A stretch of 64,000 bases of DNA from Epichloe hybrida (Eukaryota > Ascomycota > Sordariomycetes > Hypocreales > Clavicipitaceae), in contig JAFEKR010000003.1 in NCBI GenBank assembly GCA_019022495.1, forward strand, positions 4,216,001 through 4,280,000. The letters run 5' to 3'. Position 1 is the first letter of the stretch; each line of letters begins with the position of its first letter. This document shows, in pieces, positions 45,229 to 57,184 of this stretch. The translations under genes were made by a program, and so were the position numbers. The notes beneath the pieces were generated by a model that saw only the letters and a list, made by a program, of their open reading frames with translations, did no database searches and had not been told where the DNA came from.

Positions 45229-45849
45229 GGAAGAAAAAGGGGGGGGGGAAACAACAGGGAACTCAAAAACATTCTGCTCCATTTGACTGGCATCGTAGTG
45301 GCGTTTGGAATAGATTTGCACGGATAATTTGTATCATTATCACGTATTGTTTTGATGACTACTATTTTGTGCTTCTTGACCGAGTCTTACTGCCGTCATG
45401 TTCATCGTGATTCGCGCGTGCAATCAGAAGCAGTGCTGCATTTCCGCGCGATGCAGTGCGCATCATGTTCATCAACATCCTGACAGGAACAGGTAGCCCT
45501 TCATGAACGGCTCATTCAAAATGTAAATACACAAAGATGTCCCTTGTCTGAATTACTACATCATGCTGACGAATGATGACAAAGATGTCCCTTGTCTGAA
45601 TTACTACATCATGCTCTGACGAATGATGACAAAGATGTCCCTTGTCTAAATTACTACATCATGCTGATGAATGATGAGGAATTCTTCGTCACACATGGGA
45701 GGTCGATGGTCAACGCCCCCTGCCGTAATATACACGAGCTTATACATGATTTATTCCCGAATGCACTCCCCATGGCGCCGCAACTCCGGAAACGAGAATA
45801 CCAGAACCTCTCTTGGCGGCCCTCACTCGGCACCTTCTTGCGTCTCCGC
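45229..45849. other. Shared 3' region MPP10 / NASP-like gene
   Basis: Gap between convergent genes. It contains a 48-50-bp minisatellite (45533-45677) and is A/T-rich. No ORF is credible. Confidence 0.55.
45533..45677. repeat. Three-copy 48-50-bp minisatellite
   Basis: Each unit begins AAAGATGTCCCTTGTCT, continues through ATTACTACATCATGCT and ends in a [13 protein letters not shown] sequence. Copies start at 45533, 45581 and 45631. Copy 2 carries an extra CT; copy 3 carries G-to-A and C-to-T changes. Confidence 0.92.
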
Positions 45850-46643
45850 TCAAGACTCTTCCACCTTGGCCTTCTTGGGCGACTCAGCTACCCCTGGGGC
45901 ATCATGCTCGGCCTTCCTCTTCCCGTTTGTTGCGGCAGCCGCGGGTGCGGACAGGTCGGGCTTGGTGGAGCTGTCTTCTTCCGAGGCCGTCTTCTTTTTG
46001 CGCACAAGGCCCGTCAGATCCGTTGCCGTCTTCTTGGCTTCCTCCACGCGGACTTTTGTGTCGGCGGATGTTTCGCCGGGGGCGGCGGCGCCAAAGATGC
46101 CGCCTAGGGCGTTGCCCTCGGGTCCGAGCAGGTCGGCTGCGCATATGGGGTCCTTGCGGAGGTCGACCAGCTTTTCAAGAAGCACTGTCTGTTAGTGGCT
46201 TTCTTTTTCACTCTTCCTTTTTCTTCTTTATTATTGGAGGGAGGGAAAATGAGAGTGAAAACGTACTCGCTGCTCCATGTCGGCAATGACCTCCTTCATC
46301 TCGGTGATGGCCCTGCGCGCGAGGTCGTTCTCCTCGGGGGACGCCATCGTGGCCACTTCCACCTCCTTGTTCTGCATCTTGAGCCTGAAGCTCTTGATGG
46401 CCAGCTCCATCTCCTTGATGGCTTCGTCGCGGAGGCCCTGGTCCATGGCCTCGCGCTTGGCGTTCTTGCCGTCGTCGCCGGACATGGTTACGGAGGCGAA
46501 CTCCAGCGCGAGAGATAGCTTGTAGTGGGCTTCGGCGACGATTTCCGAATCCTCGGGGTACAGCTCGAGCTTGTAGTTGAGGGAGACGCGGCCGTCCTCA
46601 ATGGCGTTGGGGTACCTGTTAGTTGTGGGGGGCGAATGTCAGC

Positions 46644-46675
<32 letters not shown>

Positions 46676-47635
46676 GGTTCAAAGTGAGTGCAATTATATG
46701 GGCTCTGTAGAGAGAAAAGCAGTCATGAGATACCTTTCATTTTCCAAGGAAATTTCCGATAGACAGTCGTGTGTTTCGGCTAAGCGCTCTTTGATGTGTC
46801 TGACGACAGGGGTATCGCTGGCTCCTTCTTTTCCCTTGCTGGCGTCGGTTTTGCTGTTTAATTGCTCCAACTGCTTTTCATAGCAGACACGCGCGAGGTC
46901 GAGAATCTCGAAAGCAGTGGCGAGGTCATCGTCGTCTTCTTCGGGGGCCTCTTCTTCTGGCTATAGATTTCAAGTCAGCACGGGCTGCAAGATGATTATG
47001 CTTCGCCGCAACGTTTTGCCGCAGACTGCTTGCCGTACCTCTCCCTCGGATGAGTCGTCAAAGTTCTCATCGCCTGTGAACTGGAACAACGGCTTCTTCT
47101 CATCGGGTCCGCCCCGCTGTGATGTTGAGTCTCGCTCCTTCTCAGAAACATGCTCTGACTGGCCCGCAGTGATGGCGATGCCGTCCTGCGTCACCTTCTG
47201 GGCCTCCGTCTCGGCAGGAGGAGCAGCCGCTTTGGAGCTCCCGGCCTCGGCCTTGGCGGGCGCAGCAGCCTTTTTATCTGCCGCCGCCGGACCACCAAGC
47301 ACGTCACTCTTGCTCTGGCCAACCTTGTAAAGACTGCGGCCGTAGTGGAAGAGGATCTCGGCGTTCTCGGGGGCCGTCTCGCCGTTCAGTTCGGCTTGCA
47401 CCACACTGGCGAGGGAGAAGATCTCGGCGGCATCCTCGTATTGCTTGTGTGCGTACAGGGCTGTGCCTTTGGCGCTCAGGTCCGCCAAAGAAACCTTCTT
47501 CGACTTGGGGTCTTCATCGCGCGAGATGAACGACGCAATGTCCTCCGTGGTAGCTGATGTGCCTTCAGTGAGGGCAGGTGTGGCAGTCGCGGTGCCTTCG
47601 TCGCCAGGTCGCGTGTCGTGAGCTTGTTCGGACAT
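45850..47635 (-). CDS. NASP-family histone chaperone (Sim3/Hif1-like)
   Basis: Binds H3/H4 and assists delivery to chromatin; Sim3 serves CENP-A in fission yeast. Exons 47635-47039, 46960-46734, 46615-46267 and 46188-45850 (minus strand) join in frame to 503 residues. TPR-like helices: SLADLSAKGTALYAHKQYEDAAEIF and LFHYGRSLYKVG near the N-terminus. After an Ala/Lys- and acid-rich interruption come ATAFEILDLARVCYEKQL, ERLAETHDCLSEISLENER|YPNAIEDGRVSLNYKLELYP and VAEAHYKLSLALEF, the SHNi-TPR arrangement. A C-terminal coiled coil and a KRKAEHDAP...KKAKVEES nuclear signal follow. Introns are 78, 118 and 78 nt. The second carries a 28-nt A-run in the transcript sense. The start MSEQAHDTRP is the first good ATG. 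Confidence 0.87.
46648..46675. repeat. 28-nt T homopolymer inside a NASP-like intron
   Basis: An uninterrupted T-run, an A-run in the transcript sense, lies just inside intron 2. Lengths of such runs are often unreliable in assemblies. Confidence 0.85.
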
Positions 47636-49209
47636 GGCGGGACTACAAGGGGCCGCTCGGTGCGCGGAGGGGCGGATTGCGAGGTGTAAAGAGGCAGGTG
47701 AGAAATGATTAAATGATGGATGGTATGGTATTAAAGACGTCGTAGTCCCCAGATGAACAGATACGTCAAGTGCGCCGAGATGCAAGGGCGGATGGAGCGT
47801 TCAATTGCAAATGATGGAGCGAGACAGATGGGCAGAAGAAAGCTTGACCGAATGCGACCGGACGCAAGCAAGCAAACGGCACGTGGCACGTGGAACACGA
47901 GAACAGCGCGCGACAGTTGGAAGCTACCCTGTGACGCTCAAGCCATGTTCGCCCCGGAGTATTATTTCGACGCCATCTCACAAAGAGAGTGCGATCAATT
48001 TGGTACATGGCCAAACGGTGCACACACAGGTGCCGTCCACTAATAATACATGTACCCCCAGCCAGCTTTGACTGACGTAAACTGGTTCGTCTCGATACGA
48101 AGGAATCCGTAATACATGGAGGCGCAAATCCTTAATCTCCCCGAACATTTGCATCCAGCTCGCTCGCCATTGGCGGAAGAACTGGCCATGGCTCTCTCTG
48201 GTGGGGTCAGACCCTCCCCTACCTCGTCCGAATGGCGGGGGGGGGGGGCCTGCAACACCAGGTGCAGCTGCCAGCACCTGTTCACATGTTCACCACACTC
48301 CATGCTCCATGCACCCTCGAGCTTCCAGCCCATCACCAGTTTTTTTATCCAGTCGGGCGCCGCCGCTTTTTTCCCCCAATCCCAGTTCCCTTCTCCCCAA
48401 GCCATCGATTGCAACTGTTCTGGCGCTTTTGCCTTACTTTCTCATCGGAGCTTCCCGGCCACTGCATGTACGCCGTCGGCCGAATTTCACAGTTAACTCA
48501 TTCTGCCTTGAGCCAATATCTAACAAGCCTTCAACTCCAGCGCTAGCTAAATTCCGCCAGCGAACGTCAAGGCAAATCCTTGTCTCCATCAAATACAGCG
48601 TGGCGTCAATACTCCTTTCGCCCGCTCCTGACCGCTTTACTTGGACATCGGGCCGCGACAAGCCAGCTGCAAGAAAGAAACAAGAAAAAAAAAATATACA
48701 AACCGGGCCGACATGTCATTCGCATGAGTTTGCTCGCCTGATTACTTGTTCACCTTGGATGCTCATCAACCTCAACCTCAAATTCCCCAACATCCTCGCT
48801 GCCCCCGTGATAGATCGAACAATGAGACAACACTAAACACACGTTAACAATGCTATGGTCGATCCTAACTGTACCGGGTCCAGCTCACTGCATAATTTTC
48901 CGCTTGGTTTGGGTAATACTCTGCGCGAACCCATAACCACTGGCTGGCCAGACTATCTGTTGCTGCACCACCGATTTCGAATTCACAACAAATTAGCTTG
49001 GGATTGCAGCAACCAGGCTCTATCATTTCCTCAAATTTCATAGAGCCGACTTCGGCAGCTCAGCGTCCCTCCGAAAAAAATATGGGTTACCGAGAAGTAG
49101 CAGACGGCAGATATCATTGTTAGCTCACCGTGGGGCAATACCTGCTTCTGTCTACCCTCGAATCCAAGGAGATTTTGCTTCTTTTACCCAAAATCGCCTC
49201 AACGTTTCG
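47636..49209. other. Divergent intergenic region NASP-like / repressor-like genes
   Basis: 1.57 kb. It is C/T-rich in its right part, with a G-run at 48238-48248. Several ORFs open here, including one of 211 codons, but all are Pro/Ser/Leu-rich chance translations of pyrimidine-rich DNA. Confidence 0.5.
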
Positions 49210-51486
49210 ATGGCTGCGGTTCAACAGCTACTGGCAAGTCCCTCGCCAAGTCCAGAGCCGTCATCCGACGCCTTCAACTCGGCAGCCTCTCGTGGAAACC
49301 TTGGCACAGACAGGGTCAGCCAAAGACCTGTCATGCTGCATGGTCGGTCTCTGCGGGGAGCGCCCGAGGAAGGTGACGGAAGAATTGCGGTCATCATCTA
49401 TAATCAAGAACAAGAGCGAGTCGTGACTATTGTCGCTGAAGTTCTCGGCAAACCGTTCAAGTACAAAGAGTCTTTCAGGGAAGTCACAGCCCGTGAGCAT
49501 GGGTTTGTGATTGGAATACCGGCCGAGAAGGCCAGGGCCAGCATTGAGCATCGCGACAAACAGCTGATAGTCGCTGTTAATGCACATTGCGCCACTTTAG
49601 GAATGCCTCCCGATACAAAGCTGTCCACACACTGCGACTATGAGCTCCTGTACATTGAGTCACCATACTTCAGGCGATATCTCTCTCGCTTCTTGTCGTT
49701 TACTCTGGGCCAATTCGGCCATCACGAAGAGCTCATGGCCAAGCCACGAACTCTGTTCATGTCGACTACTTTCCCCGATGTCCGTGCGGCACTTCCTAAT
49801 CTCGATATTCTCACCGTGGGCTCCGACGCCATAGAAATCCGGGTCGACTTGCTCCGCGAGCCCCTTCCCAACGGTGGCTTCTCTCAAGTCCCCAGCCTGG
49901 GCTACGTTGGAGAGCAGGTCATGCTGCTGCGAGAGCGGACCGAATTGCCCATTATTTTTACCACCCGATGCACAAACGAGAACGGTAGGTTTCCAATGAA
50001 TGACCCGACGCTGTTTCATAAATACCTGTACAAGGCCATTCAGTGGGGAATCGAGTACATTGATGTCGAGCTGTGGCTTCCAGAAGAAATACGACGGGAT
50101 CTGTGGCAACGCAAAGGCAATTCTCGTATAATGTCGGCGTTCCACGACTTCTCTGGAACGTTCAAGTGGCCTTCCCAGTATGCACAAGACGTATTTCAAC
50201 GGTCCTGCCCTTATGCTGATATCGTCAAGATGATTGCAATCATCAACGAACACAACGAAAATTTCGAGCTGGAATATTTTCGTTCCAAGATGAGGACAGA
50301 GTACCCTGACGCTCCGCCATTGTCTGCCGTGAACATGGGCGAGACTGGCCAGTTTTCAAGAACACAAAACAAAGTCTTCACTCCAATCACCCACCCCTTA
50401 CTGCCAATAATCGCCGCTCCAGGGCAAATGAGTACTTCTGAAATTCACCGAGCCTTGTCTCAGCTTGGGCAATTGCCGATGAAGAATGTCTATGGCATCA
50501 TCGCATCTCTATCACGGAGTGCCGTTCCTCAGGCATCATTCTACGAGAAATGCTTCAATGAGCTGGGCCTGCCCCACAGGTTTGGTATCATTGAGAGGCA
50601 GCAGAACGACTTTACTGGTCTGGACTCATGGTGTAATCAACGGGACTTTGGCGGCGCTTATCTCGATCCTGGAATTTCTGTTCAGACACTGTGCAAACAC
50701 AACCGGTTTTTTGCACGATTAAATAACGGTCAAGGGCCAACGCTCACAGAAGCCGCGCGAGCCATTGGAATTGCCGACACCGTTGTTGTGACATCAAGCT
50801 CGTTCAAGACATCTACACCGTCTCGGCTGCCGTCACGTCCTCAAAGTCGACAAGAATCGCTGGATCCCCCTTTACAAGGCGGTCTGTTGTCGTCGGGCTC
50901 GGCCCTCATATTTGATAATGCTGGATGGAGAGGCATCATGCATACCCTGACTCGCGATTTGGCCCCGTCGGCATACTTTGGACGTTCAGCCGTAGTTCTT
51001 GCATCTGCGTCCGACGATGCAGCTCCCGTATTCTACGCCTTGAAGGCCTTGAAAATTGCCAAAATCTACACTGTTGGTTTCCGTACACCCCCAGTCCTTG
51101 CTCTTCACGCTCCCCCCATCGAACAATTCATTAGCATGGAAAGTCTGCAACGTGCCAGGTCGGTGGCTGATGATCAAGCACCATTCGTCATCGTCTCTGC
51201 CCTCGGCCCCGAGAAAGGAAACTTGGTGAGTATGATGTTGCGTGTGTTTGCCGCTGCAGCTCGGGAAGGGGCACCGAATGTCAACAAGGTGTTCCTGAAC
51301 CTGGCTGATGTGGCTGCCCGGAAGACCATGGACCCTCACGAAACGGCCGAAAAGAGCGGGTTCGCCTCTTACGGAGCCGCCGATGTGGCAGCTTTCACAA
51401 TTGTCGAGAGCCTGAGGTTGTTAGTCGGCCAAAACGTGCCATACAGCTTCATAAGACTAGCCAGTGGCCGTGGCCATCCATTCTGA
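49210..51486 (+). CDS. Quinate repressor-like protein (QutR/QA-1S type, AROM-derived)
   Basis: Family proteins derive from the last three AROM domains and repress quinate catabolism by trapping the activator. This one has 758 residues from ATG 49210. Order: Ser/Pro-rich leader; a shikimate-kinase-like remnant (about 55-190) where the Walker A site has become IIYNQEQER; a type I dehydroquinase-like domain with [15 protein letters not shown] and YADIVKMI, so His and Lys positions resembling the catalytic pair remain; then a shikimate-dehydrogenase-like part ([45 protein letters not shown]). No GSGKS loop means no kinase activity is expected. No quinate catabolic gene is in the window, so its pathway here is inferred only from family. 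AATAAA lies at 51649. Confidence 0.85.
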   Translation: MAAVQQLLASPSPSPEPSSDAFNSAASRGNLGTDRVSQRPVMLHGRSLRGAPEEGDGRIAVIIYNQEQERVVTIVAEVLGKPFKYKESFREVTAREHGFVIGIPAEKARASIEHRDKQLIVAVNAHCATLGMPPDTKLSTHCDYELLYIESPYFRRYLSRFLSFTLGQFGHHEELMAKPRTLFMSTTFPDVRAALPNLDILTVGSDAIEIRVDLLREPLPNGGFSQVPSLGYVGEQVMLLRERTELPIIFTTRCTNENGRFPMNDPTLFHKYLYKAIQWGIEYIDVELWLPEEIRRDLWQRKGNSRIMSAFHDFSGTFKWPSQYAQDVFQRSCPYADIVKMIAIINEHNENFELEYFRSKMRTEYPDAPPLSAVNMGETGQFSRTQNKVFTPITHPLLPIIAAPGQMSTSEIHRALSQLGQLPMKNVYGIIASLSRSAVPQASFYEKCFNELGLPHRFGIIERQQNDFTGLDSWCNQRDFGGAYLDPGISVQTLCKHNRFFARLNNGQGPTLTEAARAIGIADTVVVTSSSFKTSTPSRLPSRPQSRQESLDPPLQGGLLSSGSALIFDNAGWRGIMHTLTRDLAPSAYFGRSAVVLASASDDAAPVFYALKALKIAKIYTVGFRTPPVLALHAPPIEQFISMESLQRARSVADDQAPFVIVSALGPEKGNLVSMMLRVFAAAAREGAPNVNKVFLNLADVAARKTMDPHETAEKSGFASYGAADVAAFTIVESLRLLVGQNVPYSFIRLASGRGHPF

Positions 51487-52739
51487 GAGGGAAAACTAGG
51501 CGTAGCAGCAGGAGGAAGAGGATATTGACGATGACGATGACAATAATGGGATCTGGAACAAATTAGTCTGGCGCATTTATGGTTTCTGTCTGACGGTTAA
51601 CGCCGGTGTCTCGATTCAATCTGCACATTGCCTCGAGAGAATGTTGAAAATAAATGTACCGCAATGATGGTTGCGGGCGGATCAAAGGGTGGGCGACTTA
51701 TCACGACGGAAAAGACGACGGGATTGTGTTCCGGCCTGACAGTGGAGCCTACTTAGTAAGTGACGGTTGGTGACGGGCCGACCCGTGCTCGGAGCTGCCA
51801 GACGAGAAAGAAAGTAGCCTTTGATCTGTGCTTGGGTGGGGCGGCGACCAGCACAATAACAATGCCACCTTCCTCCGAGGAAAGTCTTGGCTACCACCAC
51901 AAATTGGAAAGCCACGTGGGCTACTGATTTGGGGGCCATTACAAATCACCGAAAAATAAATGTCTTTGTCGCGCTTGCATTGCGTGATGAGCTGCGATGA
52001 GCTGACGGGCAGGGGGTAGGGGGTAGGGGGTAGGGAGGTGGCTGAGAAATATCGGTCGAGACCCACGAGAAGAAGGAGAAGAAGAAGGAGAAGAAGAAGA
52101 CGAAGAAGAAGAAGAAGAAGAAGAAGAAGAAGAAAGAGGGGGGAACGGCTTCGGCCGCCCGCCCGTGCATACACACATAATATGAGCCAATCCAGCCAAT
52201 CCTGCCAAATCTTTGACCAAATTGTGGAGTTGTCAGCCAGCAGGGACTTAATATCGGCCGGCCGGTTTGTTAGCCACAGGAAAGAAGGTCAAGGATGGTC
52301 GTCATGCATTGCGGACTACTTCGGTACATGAAGCAATTAATTGATGATGCCTGTGGGTGGCCCCTGCCCACCGCCCGCAGTGACCAAGTGACCAAGTGAC
52401 CCGACTGATGAGTGAGAGTGCGCTTCCAACCCGCATCCGCCGCTTCCATCGACGACGGACGGATCCCCATTTGGGGAGCAAGGCCGGCCCGCCGAGCTCC
52501 GCGACCACGCGTCTCTGCTTGGACAATCTTGACACAATCTTGTCATAATCTTGACAAGTCGCCGATCCCCATCATCTGTCTGTATCTGTCTGTATCCGTC
52601 ATCGCACACCGTCAACGTTCCGTGCTTCTCGATCGCCAGCTCTGTTGGCTTGCGCGCTCTCGTCCGTGGTCAACTTTTCCCATACTCGTACGCAAGCCAG
52701 CCTGATGTGCCTGGATAGGCTTCCTCCACGTGTGATGCA
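51487..52739. other. Intergenic region with G-rich and GAA tracts
   Basis: 1.25 kb, no gene. G-rich block at 52012-52036 (GGGGGTAGG repeats, G-quadruplex potential), then a long (GAA)n tract at 52068-52140. Several TGACAATCTTG-type words lie near 52525-52560. Confidence 0.6.
52068..52140. repeat. (GAA)n trinucleotide tract
   Basis: About 73 bp of GAA with GGA and GAC interruptions. The opposite strand is a pure pyrimidine run. Confidence 0.92.
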
Positions 52740-55700
52740 ATGAGTTCATCCTCCCCGCCGCTGCCGCTGGCCGCTGGCGTTTCCTCCGTTGCTCCCGTTG
52801 CTCCCGTTGCTCCCGTTGCTATACCGAGGCAGCAGCAGGTCAACATTGGACGCCTGCCTACGAAGCGGCAAGGCAGCGAGCCGCGAGAATCCATGAACTG
52901 CAAATCATGTCGCCAACGAAAGGTGGGTTCCGCCAACCCAACCCCCCAATTCGGAGTCATGCTAGGCTCTGCAAATGCTCATGGACTCTGCAGCGAAAGC
53001 CTGTAAATTGGGCTAATTGTCGTGTGACCAGATCAAATGCAATCGCATGCGACCTTCGTGCGAGGCATGTCAAGCCTTCCAGTGCCCATGCGTCTACGGT
53101 TTGTGTTCTTTCCGTCGTGTGATTTTCTCTGAAACATCATTTCTTCCCAGAACGCCATGTACCGAGCAGATTGCTTGTCGTTCCAGCCAGACATGGGTAG
53201 TGCACTGACGAAGATTGTGCCATGATAGATGCTGTTCCGAAAAAGCGAGGACCCAAAACGGACGTGCTGGAGGCGTTGCTGAAACGAGTGGATGGGCTAG
53301 AAGCAAAACTCAAGGAAAAGAATGCAGACCAAGACTCGACCAAGATTGTGGAATCGGCCATTGACGAAGTGGACGAGGAAGAACCGACCGACGACGTGGA
53401 AACCACCGCCCCTAAGAGAGTTGCTACCGGGATTTGCAGGTCATCCAACGAAGTTGAACCTGGAATAGCTACGGACGTGAAGCCAAGCCCAAGGTTGGAC
53501 ATGCCACCAAGTCGTGGAGGAAAAGCCGAACAAGAAGACAGAGCTGACTTGTTATGTAGAAGAAATCCCGCATCTCCGACAGAAGCGGATGCTTTCCTTG
53601 ACACGTATTTCACTCGGTTTCACGGCAAGCCTTACTACATATTGGATGAATCATCTACAAGGCAGAAAATACAGCTTAACCAGCTCCCAGATTGTCTTGC
53701 GTGCGGAATTTGGGCTGTCTCATCGAGGTGTGTAGATGTGCTGCCAACGGCTGTGTAAGACGGAAAATGTGTCTTACTGACATTCTTTTCACATAGGCAC
53801 ACCCCGCATCCGAATGGGTCGCAGGGTGCTGTCAAACTGAGCGACGAGTACGCATCACGAGCACGGCAGTCTGTTGACACGGATGACCCTTCAATCGAAA
53901 ACCTACAAGCCCTGCTGCTACTAGTCATGGCCTTTACAGCATCTGGCCATGGCAAAAAGGCCTATATGCTAATGTGTCAGTTATCTCCAAGAAGATCATC
54001 AAAACCGCATGGGACTGACGCAGGACTCTTAGCTTCGGCGATTGGAATGGCCATGGCCCTTGAACTTCATCGCGAAATTGACGCCCAAGTCCAAGTGAGC
54101 CCTATGGACAGAGAACTACGAAGAAGGTTGTTTTGGACATGCTATCTGTTGGATCGCCATCAAACGTGCGGATCGAAACGATCGTCTCTTATCAACGACA
54201 GCTCCATTGCTCTTCGCCTCCCTTCATGGTGTCCCTCACAGTCCTCCGTACCAGTGGATGGCGAGTTTTTCCAGCAAGGCTCTAATCTGCAGCACTACCA
54301 AGGCAACGGGAAGAAACCACAAGGGAGCACGGGCATGCTCATCGACATTACGCGCCTCCTTGGCATGACGAATCGATATTTGGCAGCGGGGGGTGTCAAG
54401 GGTGATTCTCATTTTCCCTGGCATTCATTGTCGACACTGTCGGAAATGCGACAGGAATTGGATTCCTGGGCGTCCGGTGCTGGGCCGGTCTTTTCAGGCC
54501 TGCATGCCCTGCTTCGTCAGACAGAATCGACCGTTGTGTTTCTCAGCAAGCTCATCTACCATGCAATCCACTGCCTCGCATATCGCCCTTTTCTACCCAT
54601 TGACCTCGCGGAGCTGGCTGGCAACGGTCAACACCAATCGTGGCAGATTGAAGCAACCAATGTGTGTTTTCTCCACGCCAACGCCATTGGCGAACTAGTA
54701 AATGCGGCCAGACAAGCAGGCACTGTCGAGTGGCCAGCCATGGTCGGTTACTGCATATGCACGGCGGGCACGGTGCATATTCACGGTGCATATTACACGA
54801 ACCCAAGCGCACACGGAGGAGACGTGGATTTGTTTGCCGCCTCATCTGGGCTTCTTTCTCTCGAGATGCAATGCTTGAAGGAGCTTCATTCTGCATGGGC
54901 CAATGTTGAACACCAGAGCGATACTCTGCAGGGAATATACACCGCTCACGGGGAGCTTGTTCAGGCCATGATGTCCAGCTCCATGCGATACACACCAGGA
55001 TTTCATCTCGAAGAGTTTTTCGATCGATACCTGAACATTGGAGGTCCCGGGGGCATCTCGTATCGGTTCGACCCGGCGCACTTGAACATGTCGTATACGC
55101 ACTCTGTCGAACGACCCAGCCACAAGCGCAAGAAGACTGCTTCGCCATCGCAGAAGAAACGACCCGATGTGAGAAAATCAAACGGACAAGAGCAGTCCGT
55201 CATACCGTCGCCCCTCCACACGACCGAACTGTTGTCCTTTCGACCAGGCTCAATAATACAACCTGCACGCCAGCGCCAGCACCAGCACCAGCGCCAGCAC
55301 CAGAACCAGAACCAGAACCAGAACCAGTCTAGCCAAGCATCAATTCAACAGCAGCGCGCTTCTGATAGTTTCGTTGCCTCGATAGACGCCGGTGGTGCCT
55401 CTTCAGCCACCCCGCAGAGCTACGGTGTTACGATGCCCGCATGTGGTGCGGCCACCAACCGCGGCACATTACTCGTGGACGGAACCAGAACAGGAGGAGG
55501 GGCTGGCACTGGCATAATAAGCACAAGTAGAGTGTTCGATCAATCATTCGGATACACGCCTAGCTCCAACATGGAAAGCAGCGCCAACGACACCCACACA
55601 AGCTACGACACCATGTTCGGTTCCCTGGCCAGTCCAACATTCAGTCGTCCCGCAAGATGGCAAACAGACGAGGGAGCACAACATGGAGTGAACATGTCTC

Positions 55701-55870
55701 ATGGCGATATGATTAGCCCAGGCAACAAGAGTACTGGCGGGAGTACAGCAACGGGACAAAGCGATGAGAAAGATGCCTTTCTCAGTTTACTGGAGCAGCT
55801 TGCAGAGGATCACGGACAGCACTTTGATGGTGCAGGAACGGATTTCGATTTCTTCTTTGGGCGTGAATGA
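52740..55870 (+). CDS. Zn2Cys6 transcription factor with fungal_trans domain
   Basis: Five exons: 52740-52922, 53032-53098, 53229-53727, 53797-53975, 54033-55870; 921 residues. The zinc cluster is split by intron 1: [25 protein letters not shown], spacing CX2CX6CX6CX2CX6C (C54, 57, 64, 71, 74, 81) with one extra Cys79. [24 protein letters not shown] is a basic linker plus coiled-coil dimerisation helix. The middle homology region has MALELHRE and [21 protein letters not shown], typical of fungal_trans. A Gln/Asn/His-rich run is near 780. Intron 4 (57 nt) is in frame and stop-free; splicing converts LMCQLSPRR... to LMSSAIGM, which fits homologues, so I removed it. Target genes unknown. It follows the repressor-like gene on the same strand. 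Confidence 0.86.
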
Positions 55871-57184
55871 TGGATGGGTGAAATTTCAAAGGCAATAGAC
55901 GTATGTATGCATTTTGGAAGAATCTGTACTTTGTACCTTGGTGCGTGGTGGCTTGGAGAATCACTAGTCATGTGTATCGGATCTAGGACGGGCATTTCTC
56001 GGCTAATGGGATTGTACAATGATGATATGGAATCATGAGAGCATTACAGGACAGAATAGGACAGGACAGGACATGACAGGACAGAACAGGACTGGACAGG
56101 GTACCAAGATGATCATTTGTATCGAGAAAAAAAGCGCTGCCAACGCGTGAGGGAGGGAAAGCCCTTGTTTATAGGAACAATGCCATTGGGAATCTGCCAT
56201 GCCGGCTTCTGTCCAGCTGTGTGCAATGCGTACATGGCGCTATTCTATCCGTTGCTGCGGAGCTAGCTGTCTGCTCTGCGGATTCGGGGCACTGGGCAAG
56301 CGGGAGTAGTCCGTGGCTGAATGTTGGTTCGCAGACATGGTACGAGTTCGTTGATATTGTAGCGGTGCCTATATTTGCGAGCAGTCGCTGTACGGGGTGT
56401 ACATTACCGAGTACGGTCAGTTGGATGGACGGACGAAGAGTGGATGGATGGATGGATGGAAGGATTATCTCATTGAGTTTCAGGTCTGCCCCCCCCCCCC
56501 CCCGGTCCAGTCTTGGCTCGGGGTCGCTCCTTCCCGTGCCTGGCCCATGCCACCCCTGCCTACATGTACACCCCCCCACTGTACATATCTGCGCTGCCTG
56601 AGCCTCATTGACCTCGTTGATTAAAGCTTCGTCTCCCACCTCCTGTCTCCTGTGACACTGCAGCATCAACATCCGGGTACCGTGCGTGCCTAGCTCTGGT
56701 TGCACGACCGACTCCCTGGGTTAGGGTTAAGGAGTGAACAAGTCGCCATGGTCAATCTCGCCTAGTTTCAGATTGCCGGCCGACGCTGTAAGTTGACCGC
56801 CGCCATGATTTACGCCTGTATCCAATCCGCTGGTGCCGCCGTTTTCCTTTGGCATATTAGATGCCGTCAAAGTGAGTGAATTTCCATCTTCTCATATCCG
56901 TGAAAATGTCATACTGCTGACCATTGACATATTGCCTACCTGTCTTATGGCCCCTGATCTTCACTGCGCTCCCTCTTTGGACTTTGGTTCTCTGCCACGT
57001 TCGCGATTCCAACTATGAAGCTGAGGGAGTTGCACTTGTTGAGGTTATGTTTGATAAGGCTGTTGAAATGATTTCTGCCCGATGCTAATGTAAACGATGT
57101 AATTTCATGTCATGGCACCAGGCTTGTGCGAATTACAGAAACATGCATGACTCTTGTTGGCCGCAATGCTGAAGGGTGCGAAGT
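55871..57184. other. Repeat-rich intergenic region between two regulators
   Basis: 1.3 kb, no gene. It includes a GGACA minisatellite (56047-56101), a GGAT tract (56441-56460), a 15-C run (56489-56503) and one TTAGGGTTA at about 56720-56729. The two regulator genes converge here. Confidence 0.6.
56047..56101. repeat. (GGACA)n minisatellite
   Basis: About eleven imperfect GGACA/GGACAGAATA units in 55 bp. Confidence 0.9.

Noticed and set aside
44404..45321. 305-codon ORF antisense to MPP10
   Set aside because: It is a shadow of the Lys/Glu/Ala-rich MPP10 coding strand; composition mirrors it and no domain is seen.
48201..48836. 211-codon ORF in the NASP-like/QutR gap
   Set aside because: Pro/Ser/Arg-rich translation of pyrimidine-rich promoter DNA; no domain, no splice support.
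56717..56731. Telomere-like TTAGGGTTA
   Set aside because: A single short interstitial occurrence; no array and ordinary genes on both sides.
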